DNA of 64,000 nt, taken from Pelobium manganitolerans. GTDB lineage: Bacteria > Bacteroidota > Bacteroidia > Sphingobacteriales > Sphingobacteriaceae. A model generated the notes under the pieces. It was not told the DNA's origin. It made no database searches and worked only from the letters and a program-made list of their open reading frames with translations. This document shows, piece by piece, positions 17,713 to 25,517 of this stretch. The number at the start of each line of letters is the position of its first letter. Within the stretch, counting starts at the first letter, position 1. The stretch spans positions 1-64,000 of the forward strand of contig NZ_MBTA01000028.1 of the NCBI RefSeq assembly GCF_003609575.1. The letters run 5' to 3'. The position numbers and the translations under genes were made by a program.

Positions 17713-19224
17713 ATGAGTTTACCAACTAAAGATATTGCGGATAAGACTATCGAAAACGGCAACGAGCTGTTTCCGATATTTTTAAAATTGCACAACCTGC
17801 AAACTTTGTTGGTAGGTGGCGGTAACGTAGGTTTAGAAAAGCTTAGCGCTTTATTAAACAACAGTCCGCAAGCCAAAGTAAATATCGTTGCAGATCGCTT
17901 TTTGCCCGAGGTAAAAAGTTTGGCAAACGCACACACGAACATCAACATCATCGAACGTAAGTTTGAAGAAAATGATTTAGACGGCGCAGATTTGGCCATT
18001 TTAGCTACTGATGATTACCAACTGCACCAGTACATTTGCACTTTAGCTAAAGAGCGGGGCATTTTGGTAAACGTTGCAGACACGCCCGAGCTGTGCGATT
18101 TTTATTTGAGTTCAATCGTTAAAAAGGGCAACTTAAAAATCGCCATTTCTACCAACGGCAAGTCGCCTACGGTAGCAAAGCGTATAAAAGAGGTGTTAAA
18201 TGAGAATATCCCTAGCGAAATTGATGAGACGCTAGAGCATATGAATCAGTTGCGCAACACTTTAAGTGGCGATTTTAGCGATAAAGTACGTGCTTTAAAT
18301 GCAGCAACGGCAACTTTGGTACAAAAGCCCGAAGAGCAAGTTCCTTTATCGCCACGTAAGGTGAGTTTCGCAATCTGGAGCTTGGTAGTAGCTTTTGCGG
18401 CACTAACCTTTTATGTGGTTTGGAAAGAAGAGCCAGAGTTTAGAGCTTATGTAGAGGGTATAAACCCTAAATTTTACTGGTTTTTGGGGGCAGGTTTTGT
18501 GTTTGCGATGATTGATGGCGCCATAGGAATGTCTTACGGGGTAACCTCGACAACGTTTTCGCTCTCCTTAGGTATTCCGCCCGCATCTGCAAGCACCGCA
18601 GTCCACATTTCCGAGATTTTGAGCAACGGAATTGCCGGCTGGATGCACTTTAAAATGGGAAACGTAAACAAGAAATTGTTTAAAATCTTGATTATTCCCG
18701 GAATTATCGGCGCGGTTAGCGGTGCTTTTATTCTTTCGTCATTAGAAGAATACAACCATTACACCAAACCTTTAATTTCTGTTTACACGCTTATTTTAGG
18801 TATAGTAGTGCTTAAAAAGGCCTTAAACATCCAAAGAAAGAAACGTGCTAAAGCCAAAAAAATCACAAAAATTGGGCCTTTGGGCTTTTTTGGAGGTTTT
18901 ATAGATGCGGTAGGTGGCGGTGGCTGGGGCTCAATTGTGTTGTCTACACTAATTGCAGGTGGCAGAAGCGCGCGCTACTCTTTGGGTACCGTAAAAATGA
19001 CGCGCTTTTTTATCGCGCTTTTAAGCTCGCTCACCTTTGTTACCATGTTAGATGGTTTACGTTGGTACGCCGTTGCCGGTTTGGTAATAGGAAGCGCTTT
19101 AGCGTCGCCAATCGCTGCTAAAGTGTCTAATAAAATATCAGCTAAAACCATTATGGTTGCTGTAGGTATAATAGTAATTTTGGCCAGTTTAAACACCATC
19201 AGTAAGTTTTTACTGGCATTTTAA
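17713..19224 (+). CDS. Precorrin-2 dehydrogenase-like domain fused to TSUP (TauE/SafE) permease
   Basis: 503 residues in two parts. Residues 1 to about 200 resemble the N-terminal siroheme synthase domain: a Rossmann core (TLLVGGGNVGLEKL), LAILATDD, VNVADTPELCDFY and IAISTNGKSPTVAKRIKE. This domain makes sirohydrochlorin from precorrin-2 and may insert iron. Residues about 220-503 hold roughly eight membrane helices of the TSUP family, with paired motifs GMSYGVTSTTF and FIDAVGGGGWGSIV. The likely roles are siroheme supply and transport of a sulfur oxyanion. It starts 21 bases after the sulfite reductase, so the siroheme user and maker are in one operon. Confidence 0.85.
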   Translation: MSLPTKDIADKTIENGNELFPIFLKLHNLQTLLVGGGNVGLEKLSALLNNSPQAKVNIVADRFLPEVKSLANAHTNINIIERKFEENDLDGADLAILATDDYQLHQYICTLAKERGILVNVADTPELCDFYLSSIVKKGNLKIAISTNGKSPTVAKRIKEVLNENIPSEIDETLEHMNQLRNTLSGDFSDKVRALNAATATLVQKPEEQVPLSPRKVSFAIWSLVVAFAALTFYVVWKEEPEFRAYVEGINPKFYWFLGAGFVFAMIDGAIGMSYGVTSTTFSLSLGIPPASASTAVHISEILSNGIAGWMHFKMGNVNKKLFKILIIPGIIGAVSGAFILSSLEEYNHYTKPLISVYTLILGIVVLKKALNIQRKKRAKAKKITKIGPLGFFGGFIDAVGGGGWGSIVLSTLIAGGRSARYSLGTVKMTRFFIALLSSLTFVTMLDGLRWYAVAGLVIGSALASPIAAKVSNKISAKTIMVAVGIIVILASLNTISKFLLAF

Positions 19225-19237
19225 CAGAATTGTGCAG

Positions 19238-19960
19238 ATGAATATAGAAGAAGTAAAAAAAGCAATTGCCGGATTTAGTCCGCAAGAAGTGCTGGCTTTT
19301 GTATCCCAAAGCTTTCCCGGTAAGGTTATTTTTTCTACCAGTTTTGGCTGGGAAGATCAAGTAATTACCGATATGATTTTCTCGGCAAACTTGCCCATCA
19401 AAGTTTTCACTTTGGATACCGGCCGTATGTTTACCGAAACCTACTACACTTGGAACCGTACATTGGAGCGCTACCAGAAACCTATCGACGCATTTTATCC
19501 TGATAAAGAGAAATTGCAGGAAATGGTGAGCAAAAAGGGGCCAAGCAGTTTTTACGACTCTGTAGAAAACCGCAAAGAGTGCTGTGGCATTCGTAAGGTA
19601 GAGCCACTAAATCGCGCCTTAGCGGGCTATGATGTTTGGATTACGGGTATCCGTGCAGACCAATCTGCGAACCGCGAGGATATGCACTGGGTAGAGTGGG
19701 ATGCTGCGCACAACTTAATTAAAGTGCATCCGCTGTTTTTTTGGACTTTAAATGAAGTTAAAAGCTACGTGAATGATAAAAATGTACCCTACAACCCTTT
19801 GCACGATAAAGGTTTCCCAAGCATAGGATGCCAACCTTGTACCCGCGCCGTACAGCCGGGTGAAGATTTTAGAGCCGGACGCTGGTGGTGGGAAGATGCA
19901 AGTAAAAAAGAATGCGGTTTGCACGATGTAAGCGCGCATGAAGAAGTGTTTAAACCTTAA
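19238..19960 (+). CDS. cysH: Adenylyl-sulfate (APS/PAPS) reductase
   Basis: 240 residues; reduces activated sulfate to sulfite with thioredoxin-type reductant. The PAPS-reductase fold shows STSFGWEDQVI, TLDTGRMF and the C-terminal catalytic KKECGLH (C226). C115-C116 (KECCGIRK) and C198, C201 (GCQPC) are the four 4Fe-4S ligands of the assimilatory APS-reductase branch, absent from the PAPS-specific E. coli enzyme. Direct use of APS is therefore likely and fits the absence of an APS kinase here. The ATG at 19238 is preferred to the GTG at 19232. It lies 13 bases after the fusion gene. Confidence 0.93.
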   Translation: MNIEEVKKAIAGFSPQEVLAFVSQSFPGKVIFSTSFGWEDQVITDMIFSANLPIKVFTLDTGRMFTETYYTWNRTLERYQKPIDAFYPDKEKLQEMVSKKGPSSFYDSVENRKECCGIRKVEPLNRALAGYDVWITGIRADQSANREDMHWVEWDAAHNLIKVHPLFFWTLNEVKSYVNDKNVPYNPLHDKGFPSIGCQPCTRAVQPGEDFRAGRWWWEDASKKECGLHDVSAHEEVFKP

Positions 19961-20012
19961 GGTAAGGTTTAAGGTACGAAGTATAAGGCGTAAGGTTTAG
20001 GATGTTGAGGTA
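19957..20012 (+). repeat. Degenerate heptamer repeat directly after cysH
   Basis: The tract reads AAGGTTT, AAGGTAC, GAAGTAT, AAGGCGT, AAGGTTT, AGGATGT in 7-base register and starts at the cysH stop codon. It is the same type as the tract after pepT. Confidence 0.65.
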
Positions 20013-20112
20013 TATAACGCAAAGCTTAAACAGAAAACTTGTATAAAAATAGGTTTACGCTTATTTAATTGATATAAAATTTAAAAGTATTGGATTAGAT
20101 TTCTGACGGGAA

Positions 20113-20224
20113 AACGCCTCCTATCTCACATCTCAATACTCAATATTAAAAAAGAAGTTTTGAGCAGAGTTTAAGTCGTTTTATAAGTCTCATATCTCAC
20201 ATCTCAATACTCAATACTAAAATA
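20113..20224 (+). repeat. Two copies of CTCAATACTCAATA repeat before cysD
   Basis: Near-identical tracts at 20117-20151 and 20187-20223 read ATCTCACATCTCAATACTCA followed by an ATA-rich tail. The second ends 5 bases before the cysD ATG. The same motif, in the same orientation to its gene, precedes murB. Confidence 0.7.
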
Positions 20225-20227
20225 AAA

Positions 20228-21118
20228 ATGGATTATTTAGATCAACTCGAGGCAGAAGCAATTGCAATTTTAAGAGAAGTTGCCGGGCAGTTCGAAAAAC
20301 CCGCTCTCCTTTTTTCTGGAGGAAAAGATTCGATTACGTTGGTGCGTTTAGCCGAAAAGGCTTTCCGCCCGGGGAAATTTCCCTTCCCGTTGGTGCATGT
20401 AGATACAGGCCACAACTTTCCGGAGGTAATTGAATTCCGCGACAGGATGATAGAGAGAATTGGTGAAAAACTGATTGTTGGGCATGTACAAGATGCTATT
20501 GACCAAGGTAAAGTGATTGAGCAAAAAGGGAAAAATGCCAGCAGAAATCCTTTACAAACCGTTACTTTGTTAGAAACGATAGAAAAACATCAGTTTGATG
20601 CTTGTATTGGTGGCGCACGCCGAGATGAAGAAAAAGCCCGTGCAAAAGAACGTATTTTTTCTGTACGCGATGAGTTTGGCCAGTGGGATCCAAAACGCCA
20701 AAGGCCAGAACTTTGGAACATCTACAACGGCAAAATACATAAAGGAGAAAATGTGCGCGTTTTCCCGATAAGCAACTGGACAGAGTTGGATGTTTGGAAT
20801 TACATTAAAAGAGAAAATATCGAAATCCCGTCTATCTATTTCTCGCACAACCGCGAAGTGATTGAACGTAACGGCGTTTGGATGGCTGCGCATGAGTATT
20901 TGAACATGGACGAGGATGATGTAGTGGTAACCAAAAGTGTACGTTTCCGTACCGTTGGCGACATGACTTGCACTGCTGCCGTAGAATCAGAAAAAACAGA
21001 GATTGATGATATTATCCAAGAAATCAGTCAATCGAAAATTAGTGAAAGAGGCGCGCGTATGGACGACAAAGTTTCTGAAGCCGCCATGGAAGACCGTAAA
21101 AAAGGAGGATATTTCTAA
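20228..21118 (+). CDS. cysD: Sulfate adenylyltransferase subunit 2
   Basis: 296 residues; the ATP-pyrophosphatase-type subunit that forms APS from sulfate and ATP. The PP-loop is FSGGKDSITLVRLAEKA near residues 28-44. LVHVDTGHNFPEVIEFRD, GGARRDEEKARAKER and a C-terminal SERGARMDDK...KKGGYF are typical CysD segments. The stop overlaps the cysN start (TAATG), so the two subunits are coupled. A 267-base gap separates it from cysH; no terminator is seen there, only heptamer-type repeats. Confidence 0.96.
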   Translation: MDYLDQLEAEAIAILREVAGQFEKPALLFSGGKDSITLVRLAEKAFRPGKFPFPLVHVDTGHNFPEVIEFRDRMIERIGEKLIVGHVQDAIDQGKVIEQKGKNASRNPLQTVTLLETIEKHQFDACIGGARRDEEKARAKERIFSVRDEFGQWDPKRQRPELWNIYNGKIHKGENVRVFPISNWTELDVWNYIKRENIEIPSIYFSHNREVIERNGVWMAAHEYLNMDEDDVVVTKSVRFRTVGDMTCTAAVESEKTEIDDIIQEISQSKISERGARMDDKVSEAAMEDRKKGGYF

Positions 21119-22365
21119 TGGATATTTTAAAATTTTTAACAGCAGGCAGTGTTGATGACGGTAAAAGTACCTTAATTGGCCGTTTACTTTACGATACAGG
21201 TTCTGTGCTGGCCGATCAGTTAGAAGCTATCCAAAAATCCAACCGCAAAAATGACGACGGCACGGTTGATTTAGCTATTTTAACGGATGGATTAAAAGCC
21301 GAACGCGAGCAGGGCATAACCATTGATGTGGCTTATAAATACTTTCAAACAGAGAAACGTAAGTTTATTATTGCCGATACCCCGGGACACATCCAATACA
21401 CCAGAAACATGGTTACTGGGGCTTCAAATGCCGATTTAGCCATTATTTTAATTGATGCGCGCAAAGGCGTAATTGAGCAAACCATCCGCCACTCGTACTT
21501 GGTTTCTCTGCTTAATTTAGAGCATTTGGTGGTTTGCGTAAATAAAATGGATATGGTGGATTATAGCGAGGAAGTTTTTGAGAAAATCCATGCAGACTAT
21601 CACGCTTTAGCGGTTAAACTAAATATACACGAGGTAACTTTTATTCCTGTAAGTGCTTTACGCGGCGATAATATTGTGCACGAGTCTTTAAATATGCCTT
21701 GGTACAAAGGCAAAAGTTTGTTGGATCATTTAGAGACCGTTCCGGTACGCGAAATGGACACTTTATTACCTGCACGTATAACGGTGCAGTGGGTGGTACG
21801 TCCGCAAACCGACGAACTGCACGATTACCGCGGGTACGCAGGTCGTGTGTTAAGTGGTGCCATTAAAACAGGTGATGCGATAAAAATTTATCCTTCCGGA
21901 ACCCGCTCAACGGTAGCACGCATCGAAACATTTGACGGAGACCATAACATTGCAGAGGAAGGCAAGTCCATTACTTTGCACTTGGCAGATGATGTGGATG
22001 TAAGCCGTGGCGATCTTTTTGGTGAGGTCGAACGTCCGCCGATTGTAGCTAACGAAATCGAAGCTGATATTTGCTGGATGGACACCCGCGAGCTGGATAC
22101 CTCGGCAACTTATTTTATACAGCACAACAGCCGTGTTACGCGCTGCAAAATCAAAGAGATTTTGTATAAAGTAAACATCAATACTTTAGAAAAGGTTAAT
22201 GCCGATACTTTTGGGTTAAATGATATTGGCCGCGTAGAAATTAAAACAGCCGATGAACTTGCTTTTGACCCTTACGAAACTAATAAGCGCAACGGTGGCG
22301 CCATCATTATTGATAGCCGTACAAATGTAACGGTGGGCGCTTTAATGCTGAGGGCTGCTTTATAA
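21118..22365 (+). CDS. cysN: Sulfate adenylyltransferase subunit 1 (GTPase)
   Basis: 415 residues; the EF-Tu-like GTPase that drives APS synthesis together with CysD. Seen: G1 GSVDDGKSTLIGRLL, switch region REQGITIDVAYKYF, G3 DTPGHIQYTRNMVTGA, G4 VNKMDM, then two beta-barrel domains. The protein ends after these and lacks a fused APS kinase (CysC). Last gene of the sulfur cluster, followed by a strong terminator. Confidence 0.96.
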   Translation: MDILKFLTAGSVDDGKSTLIGRLLYDTGSVLADQLEAIQKSNRKNDDGTVDLAILTDGLKAEREQGITIDVAYKYFQTEKRKFIIADTPGHIQYTRNMVTGASNADLAIILIDARKGVIEQTIRHSYLVSLLNLEHLVVCVNKMDMVDYSEEVFEKIHADYHALAVKLNIHEVTFIPVSALRGDNIVHESLNMPWYKGKSLLDHLETVPVREMDTLLPARITVQWVVRPQTDELHDYRGYAGRVLSGAIKTGDAIKIYPSGTRSTVARIETFDGDHNIAEEGKSITLHLADDVDVSRGDLFGEVERPPIVANEIEADICWMDTRELDTSATYFIQHNSRVTRCKIKEILYKVNINTLEKVNADTFGLNDIGRVEIKTADELAFDPYETNKRNGGAIIIDSRTNVTVGALMLRAAL

Positions 22366-22394
22366 CAACATACGATACTTACTAGGTTAATTTT

Positions 22395-22428
22395 AAATCT
22401 CCCAGCTTTTTGTTGGGAGATTTTTTTT
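22395..22428 (+). terminator. Intrinsic terminator after cysN
   Basis: AAATCTCCCA pairs perfectly with TGGGAGATTT across a 9-base loop, followed by eight T. It closes the sulfur operon. Confidence 0.92.
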
Positions 22429-22527
22429 GCACTCAGCTAAAGCGAATGGTGGTTTGGCAATTGATCTGAAATTTTTCCCCTCTTATCTGATTATGTAAAA
22501 TAGAGGTTCGCGATAAATATTTCCTTT

Positions 22528-22535
22528 TATCTTTG
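22528..22535 (+). promoter_or_regulatory. -7 element of the LysE-type gene
   Basis: TATCTTTG fits TAnnTTTG. It ends only 5 bases before the ATG at 22541, so the transcript would be nearly leaderless unless a later start is used. Confidence 0.4.
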
Positions 22536-22540
22536 CGACC

Positions 22541-23155
22541 ATGCTTTTGCTCACCTTCTTTGTAGCCGTAGTTGTCAATTTTGTGGGATACATCCCGCTA
22601 GGCAACATTAACCTTACGGCAATGCAGATTTCCATAAACAAGGGGCTTAAACAGGTATTGGTATTTGCCACTAGTTTTGCCTTGGTAGAGGGCGTTTTCA
22701 CTTACGTTTTAATGCGCTTTGCCGAGTGGTTTGCCAGCAAAGAAAGCTTTATGGTAGTGCTAGAATGGGCAATGGTTGCAATATTCTTGCTGATGGGATT
22801 TTTGAGTTTGCGCCACTCAAAAAAAGAGCGTAAACCCAAAGAAGTGTTAAAAAAAAGAGACAGTATTAGAACAGGGATTATTTTAGGCGTTTTTAACCCG
22901 ATGATTATCCCGTTTTGGACTATCGGCGGAACTTATTTAATTGCCCATGATTGGATTACCACCGAAGGTTTTGGTTTAGAAGTTTTTGCAGTGGGCGCCT
23001 CCGTCGGGTCCTTTTCTTGCTTGTACCTGTTTGGCAGATTTGCCCAGTATATCCAAAACAAATTCGCTTTTAGCAACCGAGTAATTAATAAAAGCATTGC
23101 TTTGATGTTTTTTGGTTTGGCGGTATTGCAAACGCTTCGTTTAACGGTGTTTTAA
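22541..23155 (+). CDS. LysE family membrane transporter
   Basis: 204 residues with about six membrane helices. The N-terminus FVGYIPLGNINLTAMQISINKGLKQ has the P-G-(P/N) pattern of LysE/RhtB exporters. A basic loop (HSKKERKPKEVLKKRD) splits it into two three-helix halves, and GVFNPMIIPFWTIGG is the matching half-repeat motif. Family role: export of amino acids or related metabolites; the substrate cannot be told. It stands alone between the sulfur operon and the convergent tam genes. Confidence 0.8.
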   Translation: MLLLTFFVAVVVNFVGYIPLGNINLTAMQISINKGLKQVLVFATSFALVEGVFTYVLMRFAEWFASKESFMVVLEWAMVAIFLLMGFLSLRHSKKERKPKEVLKKRDSIRTGIILGVFNPMIIPFWTIGGTYLIAHDWITTEGFGLEVFAVGASVGSFSCLYLFGRFAQYIQNKFAFSNRVINKSIALMFFGLAVLQTLRLTVF

Positions 23156-23224
23156 CCAGACTTGCATCCAGATTTTTTGAGCGCAATAATCCTTTCCGGA
23201 ATGTACATAGCTTGATAAGTTAGC

Positions 23225-25516
23225 TTAAAAAGGATAGCCTATCGCTAAGTTAAACACCAAATTTTCTTTCCGCCAGCTTTTATCTCCAAACCTGATATCA
23301 TTAATTACCCATCTGTCGCCTTTAGGCAAGTATGGTTTGCGGATTGGGAAAGCTAGGTCTAGCCTTAAAATCAGGAAAGATAAATCTAAACGCAATCCGG
23401 CACCGGCATCTGCCGCTAACTCGCTTAAAAATTCATTGGAAAACTCGGCGCCCGGTTTATCCGGATTTTTATTCATCAACCAAATATTTCCTGCATCCAC
23501 AAAAACGGCACCTTTAAAAATAGAAGTAAAATCATAACGATATTCGGCGTTAAGCTCCAATTTTAGATCACCGGATTGATCTGGCAAAAAGGAATCGGCG
23601 TTAGCGGGTTCTAAAAAGCTTCCCGGCCCTATGGATCGCGCCCTAAATCCGCGCAAACTATTGGTTCCGCCAATAAAAAACTGTTTAATAAAGGGCAGTT
23701 GAGATGAGTTTGCGTACGGATAGCCGACGCCTGCAATAATTCTGCTGGCGATGGTGGATTTGGCGCCCAGCTTAAAGTAGTCCCTAAAATCGTGTTCCAT
23801 TTTAACATACTGACTAAACGGAACGTCAAATATGCGGGCGGTATCCCCGCGCAATACATCGCCATGTTTAAACAAACCCGCAAGCGTTCCGGCTACATCA
23901 ATTTGTCCTTTATAATAAATGGTATTTTTACGTTGTGTTTCTGCCGTGGTGGTGTAAGTAAAACTGTATGAAGGACCAAAAATCAGCTGATTTTCTATCA
24001 CGCGGTTTAGGCTAGGGATAGAGTCTGCACGCTTTTTATATTCGTCAGACACGTTGGTAGCGTGCGCATAGGTAATCTCCGTCAACTTTAAATTGTGTTC
24101 TTTACGTACGCTCTCTTTCCATAAATAGCCAAAAGATCCGCGAAAGGTATTTAAAGAATATAATTTTGCCCGGTTTTGGTATTCGAAACCTAGCGTGGCA
24201 ACCGTTTTAGGCGTAAAAGCCGAAACCGATTTAAACTTGAAAAACGGCGTTACAAACTTTGGCCACGTTAAGCTTGCATCCCCACCAAAACGCAAAACAT
24301 TATAGCCTTTGTTTTGCCCCGAAACCTGAGTTTCTGTTCCGGCGAAAGCGGTAATGGTTAATTGCTCTGCGCCACGGAAGGTATTCCTATTAGTCCAGTT
24401 TAAATTAATCTCGGAACCGGTATAATTGGCCGAATTGGTTTTGCCTAAAAGTTCTAAACGGATAGATTTTTTAGGCAAAGGAGTTAAATAATAGTAGGCG
24501 TCTAAAGCGCGGTTTGTAGAATCTGAAGGGTTAAATTCATTCTTTACAAATTTGAACGTACCCACGTTAACCAAGCGGTTTAAAGATAAGTTATGGTCGG
24601 TACGGTTGTAAATGTCTCCCTTGTTAAACTGCAACGCGCGGTCAAATATGGCGGGTTTAAACTTTCTTTTTGGATCAACAATGGTTAAATCCTTGTAATG
24701 GTAAGCCGAATCTAAAATACGTTGCACGCTATCATCGCCTAAGCTGTAATCCGGATAAACGAAAATATCATCAATAGTGTACACATTTTTAGCTTGCTGC
24801 GGCGTTTGATCTTTCACCTTCATAATCATATCCACCTGGTGCGTGCCAACCGTGCTGTCCACCTGTACCAGTAAATAATCGGGTCCAAAATAAAAGAAGC
24901 CTTGTTCTTTCAGTTTTGCATCTATGCGCGTACGTTCGGCCTTTATCTTGTCCAAATCGTAAGGTTCGCCGGCTTTAAAAAAAGTATTTTCTTGCGTGGC
25001 GGCCACAGCTTTACCTAATTTGCTGGAGTCGGTGGGGAATTTTACCTCTCTAATTTTGTACTGAAAATTTGGCTTAACCGTATAAATTGCAGTGGCACGT
25101 TTACGTTTAACGGTAGAATCTGCGGAAGCGCGCCCTTTAAAATAGCCACGGTTCTCTAGCCGGTTCTCAAGCAAACTCACGTTATAATCTAAATCAACTT
25201 TTGAAAAATAAACCGGTGCCTGGCCAAACTTGGTGTTTAAGAAATGTTTTAAGCCTTTTTGTTTGTCTGTTTTGGTGATGTTGTAAATCCATAACTTAGG
25301 GCGCAAGCCTAAAAAAGAAGAATTTGGTCTTGGGCGTAAAACGCTCTCCAGCTCATCTTTTAAAATCGATTTTTCGGAACGTGTAACACTATCGCCTTCA
25401 ATCTTCACTTTGGCGCCAACATACAGCAACTCGCCCTCAGGCAAATATTTGGTGTTGCTGCACGCGGATACAAACAGTCCGGTAAACAATAAATAGATAT
25501 ATGGCTTCAACTTCAT
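23225..25516 (-). CDS. tamL: TamL: lipoprotein BamA/TamA-family outer membrane protein
   Basis: 763 residues. The N-terminus MKLKPYIYLLFTGLFVSAC ends in a lipobox cysteine (C19), so the protein is probably lipidated. POTRA-like regions follow (about 30-350), then a 16-strand Omp85 barrel whose C-terminal half holds FFIGGTNSLRGFRARSIGPG, the (V/I)RGF-type lid-lock motif, and a final strand ending in F. Family knowledge: TamL is the lipidated TamA variant of Bacteroidota and pairs with TamB in envelope assembly. The frame extends 39 residues further into tamB, but the signal peptide fixes the start at 25516, one base after the tamB stop. Confidence 0.88.
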   Translation of the reverse strand: MKLKPYIYLLFTGLFVSACSNTKYLPEGELLYVGAKVKIEGDSVTRSEKSILKDELESVLRPRPNSSFLGLRPKLWIYNITKTDKQKGLKHFLNTKFGQAPVYFSKVDLDYNVSLLENRLENRGYFKGRASADSTVKRKRATAIYTVKPNFQYKIREVKFPTDSSKLGKAVAATQENTFFKAGEPYDLDKIKAERTRIDAKLKEQGFFYFGPDYLLVQVDSTVGTHQVDMIMKVKDQTPQQAKNVYTIDDIFVYPDYSLGDDSVQRILDSAYHYKDLTIVDPKRKFKPAIFDRALQFNKGDIYNRTDHNLSLNRLVNVGTFKFVKNEFNPSDSTNRALDAYYYLTPLPKKSIRLELLGKTNSANYTGSEINLNWTNRNTFRGAEQLTITAFAGTETQVSGQNKGYNVLRFGGDASLTWPKFVTPFFKFKSVSAFTPKTVATLGFEYQNRAKLYSLNTFRGSFGYLWKESVRKEHNLKLTEITYAHATNVSDEYKKRADSIPSLNRVIENQLIFGPSYSFTYTTTAETQRKNTIYYKGQIDVAGTLAGLFKHGDVLRGDTARIFDVPFSQYVKMEHDFRDYFKLGAKSTIASRIIAGVGYPYANSSQLPFIKQFFIGGTNSLRGFRARSIGPGSFLEPANADSFLPDQSGDLKLELNAEYRYDFTSIFKGAVFVDAGNIWLMNKNPDKPGAEFSNEFLSELAADAGAGLRLDLSFLILRLDLAFPIRKPYLPKGDRWVINDIRFGDKSWRKENLVFNLAIGYPF

Positions 25517-25517
25517 C

